DNA of 39,717 bases from Lentibacillus juripiscarius JCM 12147 (GCA_001311805.1 BBCA01000026.1:1-39717), one strand, 5' to 3'. Counted from the stretch's first letter, positions 29,778 to 39,717 are shown. The notes: generated by a model not told the origin, from the sequence alone. Made by a program: numbers and translations.

Positions 29778-30556
29778 TTATTTGGAACGAAGCTTTTCTA
29801 GCTCAACAAGAAACTTGTCATTCAATACTTTGATGTAAGTTCCTTTCATACCAAGGGAGCGTGATTCAATGACCCCAGCACTTTCCAGTTTTCTTAGCGC
29901 ATTAACGATAACGGATCTGGTAATGCCCACCCGATCAGCGATTTTACTGGCTACGAGCAATCCTTCACTGCCGTTGAGTTCTTCAAAAATGTGATCGATT
30001 GCTTCCAGTTCACTATATGACAGCGAACTGATAGCCATTTGCACGACAGCTTTGCTTCTTGCTTCCATTTCAATTTCTTCCGTTTTTTCATGCAATATTT
30101 CCATTCCTACCACAGTAGCACCATACTCGGCTAACAGCAGGTCATCATCGCTGAAGCTGTCGGACAATCTGCTTACACTAATGTTCCAAGCCGTTCACCG
30201 CCGCCAATAATCGGTGTAATTGTTGTCAGGCCGTTTTTGAACAATTCACGGTTTTCTTCCGGGAATGCCGTATACGGACTGTCAATTCCAAGGTTCGCAG
30301 TCGTTTCATTAAAATTGAACAACCCTTGTGTATATTCTTCAGGAAACTGCCTTTCTTCAAGCATCGACTTCATACGCTCATTTTCAATTTCCTGGTTAAT
30401 CGCAAATCCGAGCAGCTTCCCGCGCCGACTGACAATAAAGATATTCCCTTTAATGGCATCCCTTAAAGTTGCCGACATGTCATTGAAGTTCACTGACTTT
30501 CCAGTAGTTTTCTGCAGCATTGCATTAATTTTTCTTGCACGATCTAAAAGTTCCAT
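29778..30556 (-). CDS. codY: GTP- and branched-chain-amino-acid-sensing repressor CodY (one frameshift)
   Basis: 259 aa, the family length. The N-terminal GAF domain runs from [20 protein letters not shown] through [21 protein letters not shown] to [13 protein letters not shown]. One T is lost at about 30172 (GTGTAAGC for GTGTTAAGC). The C-terminal winged HTH is strictly conserved: [73 protein letters not shown] chose ATG 30556, which has GGAGG upstream and matches the family start. It ends the xerC-hslVU-codY operon at a strong terminator. Confidence 0.96.
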
Positions 30557-30591
30557 AATGTTTTGTCCTCCATTTCGTTCCATTCAATTTT

Positions 30592-31988
30592 TTAAAGAAT
30601 GAATTGACTTAAATCTTTGTCTTTTATAATAGTACTTAGCTTCTCATCCACATAGGAATCCGTAATTTCGATTGTCTCCATATTAATGTCAGGAGCCTCG
30701 AATGACAAATCTTCCAACAGTTTTTCCAGGATAGTGTGGAGCCGTCTTGCACCAATATTATCTGTCTCCTGATTCACTTGAAGAGCAATTTCTGCCAATC
30801 TATTTACAGCTTGGTCGGTAAACACAACATTTATACCTTCTGTTTTTAATAATGCTGAATATTGTTTCAACAGCGCATTCGATGGTTCTTGCAGTATCCG
30901 CTTAAAGTCATCAATGGTCAGTTTATCAAGTTCCACTCGAATCGGGAATCTTCCCTGCAGCTCCGGTATCAGATCAGATGGTTTTGCTGTATGGAACGCA
31001 CCGGCTGCAATAAACAGCATATGATCTGTTTTCACCGGACCATGTTTCGTGACGATGGTTGACCCTTCTACGATTGGAAGGATATCACGCTGCACGCCTT
31101 CACGGGAGACGTTTGCGGAATTATCCTGCTTACCGGCAACTTTATCCATTTCATCAATAAACAGAATCCCTGTCTGTTCTGCACGTGTGATAGCCTCTTC
31201 TGCCGCTTCGTCCATGTCAATAAGCTTTTGGGCTTCCTGCTGAGTCAGTACTTTTCTCGCTTCCGACACCGGCAGTTTGCGCTTTTTCTTCTTCTTCGGC
31301 ATGAACTGGCCTAGTGCATCCTGCATATTCATGCCCATCTGCTCCATTCCGGACCCCTGCAGCATATCAAACATGGATGCCTGCTGCTCCTCTATTTCAA
31401 TGGTCACTTGTCTATCTTCCAATTCACCCATTGCCAGCTGCTGCTCCACCCGTTTCCGTTTATTCCGGATATCTTCATCGTTCGCGGATGTTTGATGGTC
31501 CTGTTCGTCATCATCATCCTGGGCAGAAAACAGCATTCCAAACGGATTTTTCATATTGTTTTGTTTTTTCTCTTGCGGGACAAGCAGCTGGACAAGTTTC
31601 TTGTTTGCTTCCTGGCCTGCTTTATCCTTTACTTCTTCCATTTTCTCTTCCTTCACCATACGGAGGGCCATCTCTACAAGGTCCCGCACCATCGATTCCA
31701 CATCACGGCCAACATAGCCAACTTCCGTAAATTTTGTTGCTTCCACTTTCACAAAAGGGGCACGGACCATTTTCGCCAATCGTCTGGCAATTTCCGTTTT
31801 ACCGACCCCGGTCGGGCCGATCATCAAAATATTTTCGGAACAATCTCATCTCGCAGCTGCTCGTCAAGTTTCATGCGGCGATATCTGTTTCTCAAAGCAA
31901 CGGCAACTGATTTTTTGGCATCTGACTGGCCAACGATATAGTGATCAAGCTGATCAACGATTTGTTTTGGAGTATAATGAACTCCCAT
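30592..31988 (-). CDS. hslU: HslU/ClpY ATPase subunit (5' frameshift)
   Basis: AAA+ unfoldase of about 465 aa that feeds substrates to HslV. The N-terminus is [20 protein letters not shown]; one A is missing at 31832-31835 just before Walker A ([18 protein letters not shown]). Then come the variable, Glu/Lys-rich I-domain (about 110-240), Walker B ([17 protein letters not shown]), sensor region ([17 protein letters not shown]) and the C-terminal [19 protein letters not shown]. The usual C-terminal hydrophobic end (DLSQFIL) that docks into HslV is intact. ATG 31988 follows GGAGG. It lies 17 bp after hslV. Confidence 0.95.
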
Positions 31989-32005
31989 GAACAAAAGCCT
32001 CCTAA

Positions 32006-32551
32006 CTAATCAAGTACCTCTAACGTAATTTGATTATTCGTATAGACACAAACTTCCCCGGCAATTTCCAAAGCGGCCCTGGCTATCGCTTCAGCAGTCA
32101 TATCGCTTGAATGCCTGACTAAGGCCCTGCCAGCACTGAGGGCAAAGTTTCCGCCCGAGCCGATAGAAAGAATGTCATCATCCGGCTCAATGACTTCTCC
32201 TGTTCCGGAAACAAGGAACATCTTTTCTTTGTTCATGACAATAAGCATTGCCTCCAATTTGCGGAGAACTTTGTCACTTCGCCATTCCTTCGCGAGTTCA
32301 ACGGCCGATCTGGCAAGATTGCCGTCAAATGATTCCAGTTTACCTTCAAATTTCTCAAACAATGTGAATGCATCTGCAACCGAACCGGCAAAGCCTGCCA
32401 GAACTTGACCATTGTACAGCGTGCGAACCTTTTTGGCGTTGTGTTTCATAATGGTTGCATTTCCCAGGGTGACTTGCCCATCCCCGCTCATTGCACATTG
32501 TCCATTATGCCTGAGAGCAAATATCGTTGTCGCATGCATTTCAGTCGGCAT
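32006..32551 (-). CDS. hslV: HslV/ClpQ peptidase subunit
   Basis: Intact, 181 aa, proteasome-beta-like threonine/serine peptidase. It reads [59 protein letters not shown] and [31 protein letters not shown]. The start is placed at ATG 32551, 6 nt after AGAGGTG; a longer reading would begin inside that site. As in other Bacillaceae, a short extension precedes the HATTIF core. In B. subtilis the protein begins MSSFHATT and uses an N-terminal Ser, whereas here residue 2 is Pro (see findings). It lies between xerC and hslU. Confidence 0.94.
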   Translation of the reverse strand: MPTEMHATTIFALRHNGQCAMSGDGQVTLGNATIMKHNAKKVRTLYNGQVLAGFAGSVADAFTLFEKFEGKLESFDGNLARSAVELAKEWRSDKVLRKLEAMLIVMNKEKMFLVSGTGEVIEPDDDILSIGSGGNFALSAGRALVRHSSDMTAEAIARAALEIAGEVCVYTNNQITLEVLD

Positions 32552-32576
32552 ACCTATCACCTCTTTAAAAGGGTTA

Positions 32577-33483
32577 TCAATCTGTTGCCCGCGGATGACT
32601 GTTCATGTACACACTCCGCAGCCGATCTTTTGTCACATGTGTGTAGATTTGCGTCGATGTCAGATTCTCATGTCCCAAGAGTTCCTGTACAGTTCGGAGG
32701 TCAGCACCTTCGTTCAGCATATGAGTAGCAAATGTATGCCGCAGTTTGTGCGGGTGCACATGTACTGTCAGGGCTGCACTTTCGACCATTTTATTCAGAA
32801 TGACACGGATGCCCCTCGCTGTCAGTGCACCGCCTCTATGATTCAGAAACACAGCGTCTGTAGGTGCCGATGCCTTTTCAAGCAGCTTTCTTCTGCCATC
32901 ATTTATGTATGTTTCAAGTGCAATTTCCGCAAAAACGGCCGAATGGAATATACCGCTCTTTGCTTCCTTTCCCTTTAACGAACATGGTTCCGATGACAAA
33001 GTCTATATCCGAAAGCTGCATGCGCTGGCATTCACTGACACGAATGCCGGTAGCATAGAGCGTTTCAATAAGCGCCTGATTGCGCTGGCCAATCGGATCA
33101 CTCAGATCACTTACATCAAAAGTTTTTCTAGCTCCTCCATATAGAGGAAGCCAGGAATAGGTTTTTCGGCCATAGGAAGGGTAACATGAAGGAATGGATT
33201 GCCATGCACTTTGTTTCCCGTTCCAAAAACCTGAAAAACTTTTTAGACTGGAGATTTTCCTGGAAACGGACCTTCTCCCCAATTTTCTGTCATACAGGGC
33301 AGTCAAAAAGGATCGGATAACCCGGTAATCGACATTTTGAAGGTCATCTATCCCTTCCTGATGCAAAAATCGACTGAAAGATTCAAGGTCATCCGCATAA
33401 TACGTAACGGTATATGGTGAAGCATTTTTTTCAATCTGCAAATACTCCATGAATGCTTTGCTCGACTCCGTCAATTGATCCAC
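32577..33483 (-). CDS. xerC: Tyrosine recombinase XerC/CodV (frame-disrupted)
   Basis: About 302 aa, acts with XerD at dif to resolve chromosome dimers. The N-terminal core-binding SAM-like domain is [27 protein letters not shown]. The catalytic domain shows [15 protein letters not shown] sequence ([16 protein letters not shown]), the HxxR box [19 protein letters not shown] and the nucleophile Tyr in [13 protein letters not shown]. Three slips (about 33240, 33135, 32935) disturb the middle. GTG at 33483 follows GGGGTG. It heads the xerC-hslV-hslU-codY operon behind three promoters. Confidence 0.93.
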
Positions 33484-33510
33484 GATTTCACCCCGCTAAG
33501 CAGCGAATAA

Positions 33511-33653
33511 AGCATACCATAGATAGCAGTGAAAGGCAATAAACTTAACAAAATTGTAACAAAATTCTGAAACAAGTTCAATCCAGTCCATAAAATTAAG
33601 TAACAATTCCCGCGCCAAGCACGATTAAAACGCAGTCTGAATGCATCTGTCAA
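33511..33653 (-). promoter_or_regulatory. Three tandem sigma-A-like promoters for xerC-hslVU-codY
   Basis: P1: TTGACA (33648-33653), 18 bp, TTTAAT (33524... read at 33624-33629). P2: TTGAAC (33576-33581), 17 bp, TACAAT (33553-33558). P3: TTGCCT (33534-33539), 17 bp, TATGCT (33511-33516). All face xerC. The correct P1 -10 coordinates are 33624-33629. This compact region replaces the trmFO gene that usually precedes xerC. Confidence 0.65.
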
Positions 33654-33759
33654 GTAAATTACCTTACCGATGCGCAATTATATCGGTTTCCCCTGAAATA
33701 GTCAATAAATACGAATTGAATTATCAAAAGAGTTTTACAAGTAATCTGCTATTCGTGTG

Positions 33760-33792
33760 TGTTCACAAACGAGGATAACCGAACTTTTGACA
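33760..33792. repeat. Family A short-form repeat (33 bp, degenerate)
   Basis: TGTTCACAAACGAGGATAAC followed by CGAACTTTTGACA. It has the same join as the 35-bp copy at 23491 with a few changes. It lies between topA and the xerC promoters. Confidence 0.6.
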
Positions 33793-33858
33793 ATCTCTAT
33801 TAGCATACATTATGGTATTATTCCCCGTTCAGAAACTCTTCAAACATTTCAGCATTAG

Positions 33859-33904
33859 AAAAACTCGCCACTCGCCCGTCTTATAGCGAGTGACGAGGTT
33901 TTTC
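33859..33904. terminator. Bidirectional terminator between topA and xerC
   Basis: CTCG-c-CACTCGC pairs with GCGAGTG-a-CGAG (33864-33875, 33886-33897) and is flanked by A-runs and T-runs, giving an intrinsic terminator on either strand. It separates the topA unit from the xerC operon. Apart from this, the repeat and the promoters, the 488-bp gap 33484-33971 holds no gene. Confidence 0.8.
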
Positions 33905-33940
33905 TTATAAGGTCATCCATAATCTATAGTTTCGGACGTT

Positions 33941-33971
33941 AAAAAAAAGACCGCCAGAAGTAGCGCGGCCG
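33941..33971 (-). terminator. Terminator directly after topA
   Basis: On the minus strand GACGGCCGC and GGCGGTC can pair with one bulged G, followed by eight T. It starts at the topA stop codon. Confidence 0.6.
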
Positions 33972-36050
33972 TCAGTTACCTTCACTTTCTCTATAATCAC
34001 AATTCGTACATTGCACACGTGATTCTTTTTGTTTTCTTCTCCACCATGAATGATCCGCATTTTGGGCATGGCCTGGAAATAGGTTTATCCCATGAAACAA
34101 ATTCACACTCCGGATACCGGTCACAGCCATAAAATTTCCGGTTCTTTTTGGATTTCCTTTCCACAACATCGCCTTTTTGGCAGCTGGGGCAGGTAACACC
34201 AATTTTCTTGAGGATTGGCTTTGTGTTCCGGCATTCCGGGAAGTTGGAGCAGGCCATGAACTTACCATATCTTCCCATTTTATAAACCATTTCATGTCCG
34301 CAGTTCTCACACGTAACGCCAGCAGGTTCGTCCCGGATTTCCACTTTTTCCATTTCTTCTTCTGCTTTTTCCAGGCGTTTCGAAAATCGCCATAAAATTC
34401 ATCCAGCACTTGGACCCATTCCGCTTTTCCTTCTTCTACAGAGTCCAGATCTTCTTCCATTTTGACAGTAAAGTCAACATCAATAATTTTCGGGAAAAAT
34501 TCTTTTAGAATTTCGGTCACAATTTCGCCCAATTCCGTTGGGACAAACCGTTTATTGTCCAGCTGCACATACCCTCTACGCTGGATGGTATCCAATGTCG
34601 GAGCATACGTGGACGGCCTGCCGATCCCCTGCTCTTCCATTGTTCGGACCAGTCTTGCTTCTGTGTATCTTGGCGGTGGCTGTGTAAAATGCTGGTTTGG
34701 TGTAATTTCATTCGCTTCAATAATCATGCCTTCCGTCAATTCCGGCAAGAATTTATTTTCATCTTTTTTCTTTTTATCGTCTGTTCCTTCCACATACACT
34801 TTCATGAACCCCTTGAACTTGACTTTTGAGCCAGTTGCCCGGAATTCAACCCCATTATTTAACAAGTGTACTGTCATAGTGTCCATGACTGCAGGTGCCA
34901 TCTGACTGGCCAGGAACCGCTCCCAGATCAATTTATATAAACGAAACTGATCACGCGACAAAATTGGCTTCAGTGACTGCGGATCACGCATGACAGAGGT
35001 GGGCCTTACTGCTTCATGGGCATCTTGGGCACCTTCCTGCTGTTTTGCTTTTTTGGAAAAGCCGAGAATTTTTACCGTAGTTTTCTTCAATATAGGTTTT
35101 CGCTTCCTGTTTGGCCGTGTCGGATATACGAGTGGAATCCGTACGCATATATGTGATAAGACCAGTGATTCCGCCTGCTTTCTTGCCCAAGTCGATTCCC
35201 TCATACAATTGCTGGGCAACCATCATGGTTTTCTTCGCTCGAAAGTTCAATTTACGGGCTGCTTCCTGCTGGAGCGAAGATGTAGTAAACGGTTTGGCAG
35301 GATTACGCTTCCGTTCACGCTTATTTACCTTATCAACTGAAAATTTCTTTCCGTCCAGTTTTCCTGTAATGGCTTTTACATCGGCTTCTGATTTTAGTTC
35401 TTGTTTCTTACCGCCTACCCCATAAAATGCTCCTTCAAAAATGTTCCGAGTCCTTTTGAAAATCAGCTTCAATGGACCAATACTCTTCCGGTTTAAAATT
35501 TTGGATTTCTTTTTCCCGGTCGATAATCATTTTTACGGCGGTGGACTGGACACGTCCTGCGCTCAATCCCTTTTTAACCTTTTTTCCATAATAATGGACT
35601 TATATTGTAGCCCACAAGCCTGTCAAGTACCCGTCTTGCTTGCTGGGCATTCACTAAATCATGGTCAATCGATCTAGGGTTTTTAAATGATTCTTTAATG
35701 GCATCTTTCGTAATTTCGTTAAAAACGACACGGCATTCAGAATCTTCGTCAACATTCAATGCATATGCTAAGTGCCAGGCGATTGCCTCCCCTTCTCTAT
35801 CGGGGTCTGCTGCAAGAAAAACCTTTTTTGCCTTTTTAGCGGCTGATTTTAAGTCTTTTAAGACATCCCCTTTGCCGCGAATCGTTATATAATTCGGTTC
35901 AAATTGATTATCCGGATCAACAGCCATTCGACTTTTCGGCAAATCGCGGACATGCCCCATGGATGCTTTAACTTTGTATTTTTTTCCTAAATAACGTTCG
36001 ATCGTTTTTGCCTTTGCCGGCGATTCCACGATCACGAGATAATCTGACAT
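33972..36050 (-). CDS. topA: DNA topoisomerase I (frame-disrupted)
   Basis: About 692 aa, type IA enzyme relaxing negative supercoils. The Toprim domain starts [22 protein letters not shown] with [18 protein letters not shown] (acidic metal site). The active-site Tyr is in [14 protein letters not shown]. Later blocks are [37 protein letters not shown] and [15 protein letters not shown]. Three C-terminal zinc ribbons follow ([35 protein letters not shown]...[13 protein letters not shown]...CTNCDY). Breaks occur at about 35580, 35465, 35065, 34365 and 34030. ATG at 36050 follows GGGAGGAGAACAC. It lies between dprA and the xerC unit; trmFO, normally next, is missing. Confidence 0.95.
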
Positions 36051-36180
36051 GTGTTCTCCTCCCAGATGAGGATCGCATTTCGAATGGTAGATATTGCAAT
36101 TCCTCTTCTAAATTGGAAATCTTCACTAATCGTAAATAGTTCCATTTCGTTTGTCAACTATGGTATGTGCTTATTCGTGT

Positions 36181-37073
36181 TTATATGACCCAATGAGATT
36201 CCATTCTTTTCCAGTCTTCGGCAATATCTGCCGTACTCTGTACCAGTTTCGCCCCATCCTGGATCATTTTATTGCAGCCTTTCGTATGTTCAGCTAGCGG
36301 GGATCCAGGCAGTGCATAGACATCACGCCCCTGATCCAGCGCCTGATCAACTGTTATTAACGTGCCGCTCCGTTCAGTGGCTTCAATGACAAATGTTCCA
36401 AATGAGAGTCCGCTGATGATTCGATTTCGCTCTGGAAAATGATAGCGTTCCGGTGGCGTGTTCGGAGGGTATTCGGTCAGTACTAACCCGCTGGCCGCGA
36501 TTTGCCTGAACAATTGCATGTGCTTTTTGGGTAAATATAATCAAATCCACTTCCCAGTACAGCAATGGTTCTTCCACTACTGTTCAGAGCCAGCCGATGT
36601 GCATAACTGTCAATTCCCATGGCCATGCCGCTAACGATGACCCATCCCTCTTGAATGAGTGGCAGCACATACTCTTTCATCTTTGGCATTGCCTCATTTG
36701 ATGGCTTCCTTGTACCAATGACACTAAGCATAGGGTGAAGGGTCAATAAATCTATATCACCCATGGCATATAATACGAGCGGCGCATCTTTAATTGTTTT
36801 TAACACAGGTGGATAGATATCGTCAACTATGGTTATCATTCTGCAGTATGTCAGCTCATGCTTGATTTGTGTTTTCAGGCTGGGATTTCGGAGATCCGAA
36901 TGGAACAGGGCTGCCTTTTTAGGTGGTAGTGAGAAGAATTGACTAATGTCAGAGGATGAAAGCTTATAGATGGATTCCAGAGTGCTATCATGACGGATAA
37001 ACTTTCGTATTGTCCTGCGGGTAATGCCACGGCATCGGGAGATATGAATAAGCCGTTTGCGAATTTTTTCCAA
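36181..37073 (-). CDS. dprA: DNA-processing protein DprA/Smf (one frameshift)
   Basis: About 297 aa. It binds incoming single-stranded DNA and loads RecA in natural transformation. The N-terminal part is HhH/SAM-like (RGITRRTIRKFIRHD). The Rossmann-like core reads LVLYAMGDIDLL, SVIGTRKPSNEAM, WVIVSGMAMGIDSYAHRLAL, TIAVLGSGFDYIYPK. One A is missing at 36524-36528. It continues VLTEYPPNTPPERYHFPERNRIISGLS, FVIEATERSGTLITVDQALDQGRDVYALPGS and GAKLV. The probable start is TTG at 37073 behind a GGTGA site. Between sucD and topA, as in Bacillus. Confidence 0.93.
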
Positions 37074-37137
37074 TTCACCACTGCCTTTCTAAATTTTATT
37101 ATGTGCCTGTCCGATAGGCGGAAAAAATGATATAAGA

Positions 37138-37168
37138 GGAACCCAGAAGAAAAAAGCTCCCGGGTCCC
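37138..37168 (-). terminator. Terminator after sucD
   Basis: GGAACCCAG (37138-37146) pairs with CCGGGTCCC (37160-37168), with G-T pairs in the transcript. It is followed by a T-rich stretch ending in six T. It lies 12 bp past sucD. Confidence 0.6.
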
Positions 37169-37179
37169 CAAAATGACAA

Positions 37180-38080
37180 TTAATGTGTCTTGCATTTCTC
37201 TTGCAAGCCATTTTCTTTCAGTACATCAATCATGGTCTCACCGATGTCTGCCGGTGTAGCAGCGGTTTTAATGCCGGCATCGTTCATCGTACGAATCTTT
37301 TCTTCAGCCGTTCCTTTCCCGCCTGAAATGATCGCACCAGCATGACCCATACGCTTTCCTGGAGGTGCAGTTGCTCCCCCAATAAAGCCGACAACTGGTT
37401 TATTCATGTTTGCCTTAACCCATTCGGACGCTTCTTCTTCAGCTGTGCCGCCAATTTCGCCAATCATGACGACGGCTTCTGTTTCCGGATCTTCATTGAA
37501 AGCTTTTAGTGCATCAATAAAGTCTGTCCCATTGACAGGGTCCCCACCGATACCAACGGCAGTCGTTTGACCATAGCCCGCTTCTGACAGCTGATGCACG
37601 GCTTCATACGTTAATGTGCCGGAACGGGAGACAACACCAATGTGTCCTTTTTATGGATGTAGCCCGGCATGATACCGATTTTACATTCATCAGCAGTGAT
37701 AACGCCTGGGCAGTTTGGTCCGACTAGACGTGTTTTCTTGCCTTCCATAGCGCGTTCACTTTAACCATATCCATGACCGGAATATGCTCGGTAATGCAGA
37801 TAACCAGGTCCAGCTCAGCATCAACAGCCTCCAAAATTGCATCAGCTGCTGCCGGGGCCGGAACGTAGACAACAGATGCATTCGCACCAGTTGCATCAAC
37901 GGCATCCTGCACCGTATTGTACACTGGAACACCTTCCACTTCTGTTCCGCCTTTTTTCGGTGTGACACCACCGACTACTTGTGTGCCGTATTCAAGCATT
38001 TGTTTTGTATGGAATTTGGCAGTTCCGCCAGTAATTCCCTGGACAATAACTTTTGTATCTTTATTGACATATACACTCAT
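37180..38080 (-). CDS. sucD: Succinyl-CoA synthetase alpha subunit (frame-disrupted)
   Basis: About 300 aa. With SucC it converts succinyl-CoA to succinate and makes ATP. The CoA-binding domain is [45 protein letters not shown]. After slips at about 37748 and 37648-37652 it continues [39 protein letters not shown] and [17 protein letters not shown]. The phosphorylated His lies in [21 protein letters not shown] at 38080 follows GGAC-type sequence and is 69 bp from sucC. Confidence 0.95.
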
Positions 38081-38149
38081 TTTCGTCCGTCCTTTCTACA
38101 TATGAACTATCCGATAAATTCTGTGTGCAGCAGCAATCTCAGCACATAA

Positions 38150-39308
38150 TTATTTTACTGCGGAAACAATCTTCTCCGCACCATCAGCCATCGATCCGGC
38201 AGATGTGATATTTAAGCCTGACTCATCAAGAATTTGTTTACCCATTTCAACGTTTGTCCCTTCCAAACGCACGACGAGCGGGATATCAAGGCCTACTTGT
38301 TTGTTGCTTCCACAACACCTTCCGCGATGACATCACATTTCATAATTCCGCCGAAAATGTTGACAAAAATTCCTTTTACATTTGAATCGGACAAAATGAT
38401 TTTGAATGCTTCGGTAACTTTTTCTGCTGTCGCACCGCCGCCAACATCCAGGAAGTTCGCAGGTTCGCCGCCATAATGTTTGATAATGTCCATCGTTGAC
38501 ATTGCAAGACCTGCACCATAACCATGCATCCGATATTACCATCCAATGCCACATAGCTCAGATCATACTTGGATGCTTCGATTTCTTTCTCGTCTTCTTC
38601 TTCCAAGTCGCGCAACTCGACTATGTCTTTATGACGGAACAATGCGTTATCATCAAAATTCAGCTTGGCATCCAGTGCCATGACTTCCCCGTCACCAGTC
38701 GTTACCAGTGGGTTGATTTCAGCGATGGAACAGTCTTTTTCTACAAAGACATTATAAAGCCCAATCATGAATTTCGCGGCTTTACCAACCAGTTCATCAG
38801 GAATATTGATATTAAATGCCAGTCTGCGAGCTTGATAGCCGGACAGTCCGACAACAGGATCAATCACTTCTTTAAATATTTTCTCCGGTGTTTCGGCAGC
38901 CACTTCTTCAATTTCTGTGCCGCCTTCTTCCGATGCCATCATGACAACACGGGAAGTAGCACGGTCAAGGACGAGGCCGACATAATATTCGTTCTTAATG
39001 TCACAGCCTTCCTCAATCAAAAGCCGTTTTACTTCTTTGCCTTCAGGTCCTGTCTGATGTGTCACCAGGTTTTTGCCTAAAAGTTCATTCGCATATGTAC
39101 GCACATCATCCGAATTTTTGGCAATTTTGACACCGCCGGCCTTACCCCGTCCGCCGGCATGAATTTGCGCTTTTACAACGTTGACGTCACCATTTAGTTT
39201 ACTGGCAGCTTCTACTGCTTCGTCAACCGTATATGCCACATGCCCATTCGGGACACTTACGCCGGACGCACGCAAAATATCTTTGCCTTGATACTCATGA
39301 ATGTTCAT
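38150..39308 (-). CDS. sucC: Succinyl-CoA synthetase beta subunit (frame-disrupted)
   Basis: About 385 aa, ATP-grasp subunit. It reads [47 protein letters not shown] (nucleotide-binding), FIEKDCS-type stretch [20 protein letters not shown] and [22 protein letters not shown]. After a slip near 38530 it continues [32 protein letters not shown] and [19 protein letters not shown]. After another near 38295 it reads [19 protein letters not shown], ending AEKIVSAVK at 38150. ATG 39308 follows GGGAGGATGAAAG. First gene of the sucCD unit. Confidence 0.95.
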
Positions 39309-39342
39309 CTTTCATCCTCCCATCAAATTTCACTGCATTCCC

Positions 39343-39369
39343 ATTGTATAAAAACAACTGATTTCACAA
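39343..39369 (-). promoter_or_regulatory. Weak promoter candidate for sucCD
   Basis: TACAAT (39343-39348) is a good -10 about 35 bp before sucC. The nearest -35-like hexamer TTGTGA (39364-39369) leaves only 15 bp, so the -35 is uncertain. The rest of 39370-39520 shows no gene. Confidence 0.35.
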
Positions 39370-39520
39370 GAAATAGCGATTTATGACAGATGATGCCTGA
39401 TCATCCCTATAATCGACCATTCGATAAAAAAGTGTTATTAAAATAAAGGCTGATTTCTAAAAGATTGTTGCTTTTTGCGTCACTCTCTCTAGAGAATGAA
39501 ACCTACTTAACAATTTCCAT

Positions 39521-39717
39521 AAACTGCGGCACAGGGGCAAGGGAGATTTCCGCTCCGGGCAGTCGCTTTCACCACAGGGCATAAGCGCGACATCTGCTCA
39601 ACCTCACGCTTTTCGCAGTGTCTTCTTTACCGCGGGCACGGCTTCAGCCGGCTTCAGGAAAAGCGCCGCTCAAAGTCCGTGAGAAGGCTTCTCAAGGCCA
39701 AAAGCCACCTAAAAGCA
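39521..39717. repeat. Family C dispersed element, partial copy at the window edge
   Basis: Begins AAACTGCGGCACA, like the left end of the 13944 element. It then shares TTTCC-CTCCGGGCAGTCGCTTTC and GCGGGCACGGCTTCAGCC before diverging. It continues past the window, so its other end is not visible. Confidence 0.65.

Noticed and set aside
33471..33677. Open frame of 68 codons overlapping the xerC start.
   Set aside because: It covers the three promoters and has no homology; the hydrophobic look comes from AT-rich promoter DNA.
4804..33792. Spaced short repeats considered as a CRISPR array.
   Set aside because: Copies are tens of kilobases or several kilobases apart with no regular spacers or cas genes.

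Overview
The window is a 39.7-kb chromosomal stretch of a low-to-mid G+C Firmicute. Gene order and protein identity match the conserved Bacillus 'ymxH-mlpA-ylxY-pnp-rpsO-ribF-truB-rbfA-ylxP-infB-ylxQ-ylxR-nusA-rimP-polC-rseP-cdsA-uppS-frr-pyrH-tsf-rpsB-[flagellar]-codY-hslUV-xerC-topA-dprA-sucDC' block. Every recognisable gene lies on the minus strand, so transcription runs from position 39717 towards 1. Protein flavour, acidic linkers and several dispersed intergenic repeats suggest a Bacillaceae member of the Virgibacillus/Lentibacillus/Oceanobacillus kind. That genus-level guess is inference.

Layout in transcription order: (1) 39.5-33.9 kb: a dispersed repeat at the edge, sucC-sucD (TCA cycle), dprA (transformation), topA. 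(2) 33.8-29.7 kb: three tandem sigma-A-like promoters, then xerC-hslV-hslU-codY with a strong terminator. (3) 29.5-25.9 kb: a collapsed flagellar operon with broken fliE, internally deleted fliF, near-complete fliG and fliM, and a short FliY. The usual flgB/flgC, fliH to fliL and cheY to sigD genes are not there. (4) 25.7-21.0 kb: rpsB, tsf, pyrH, frr, uppS, cdsA (translation and envelope lipid precursors). (5) 20.2-14.4 kb: rseP and polC. (6) 14.3-12.98 kb: a large inverted-repeat element and an RsbR-like stressosome gene. (7) 12.95-8.15 kb: the rimP-nusA-ylxR-ylxQ-infB-ylxP-rbfA transcription/translation operon with a structured leader. (8) 7.3 kb to 1: truB, ribF, rpsO, pnp, ylxY, mlpA, ymxH.

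Two kinds of damage must be kept apart. Most genes, including essential ones (polC, infB, nusA, topA, tsf, rpsB), are full length but carry single-base indels, nearly all in short A/T runs. That pattern points to uncorrected sequencing error, so I annotate these as one CDS each across the frame breaks. The flagellar block differs: whole genes are missing, two genes have large internal deletions that stay in frame, and fliE carries a nonsense codon. This looks like real loss of motility. dxr, proS and trmFO are also missing from their usual places between cdsA/rseP, rseP/polC and topA/xerC.

Three families of dispersed non-coding repeats sit in intergenic gaps. One is a MITE-like element with a 146-bp long form and a 33-35-bp short form. 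No tRNA, rRNA, CRISPR array or transposase gene was seen. I found no clearly new biological system. The best leads are the flagellar relic, the repeat families, the rimP-nusA leader and the RsbR-like protein with an altered phosphosite.
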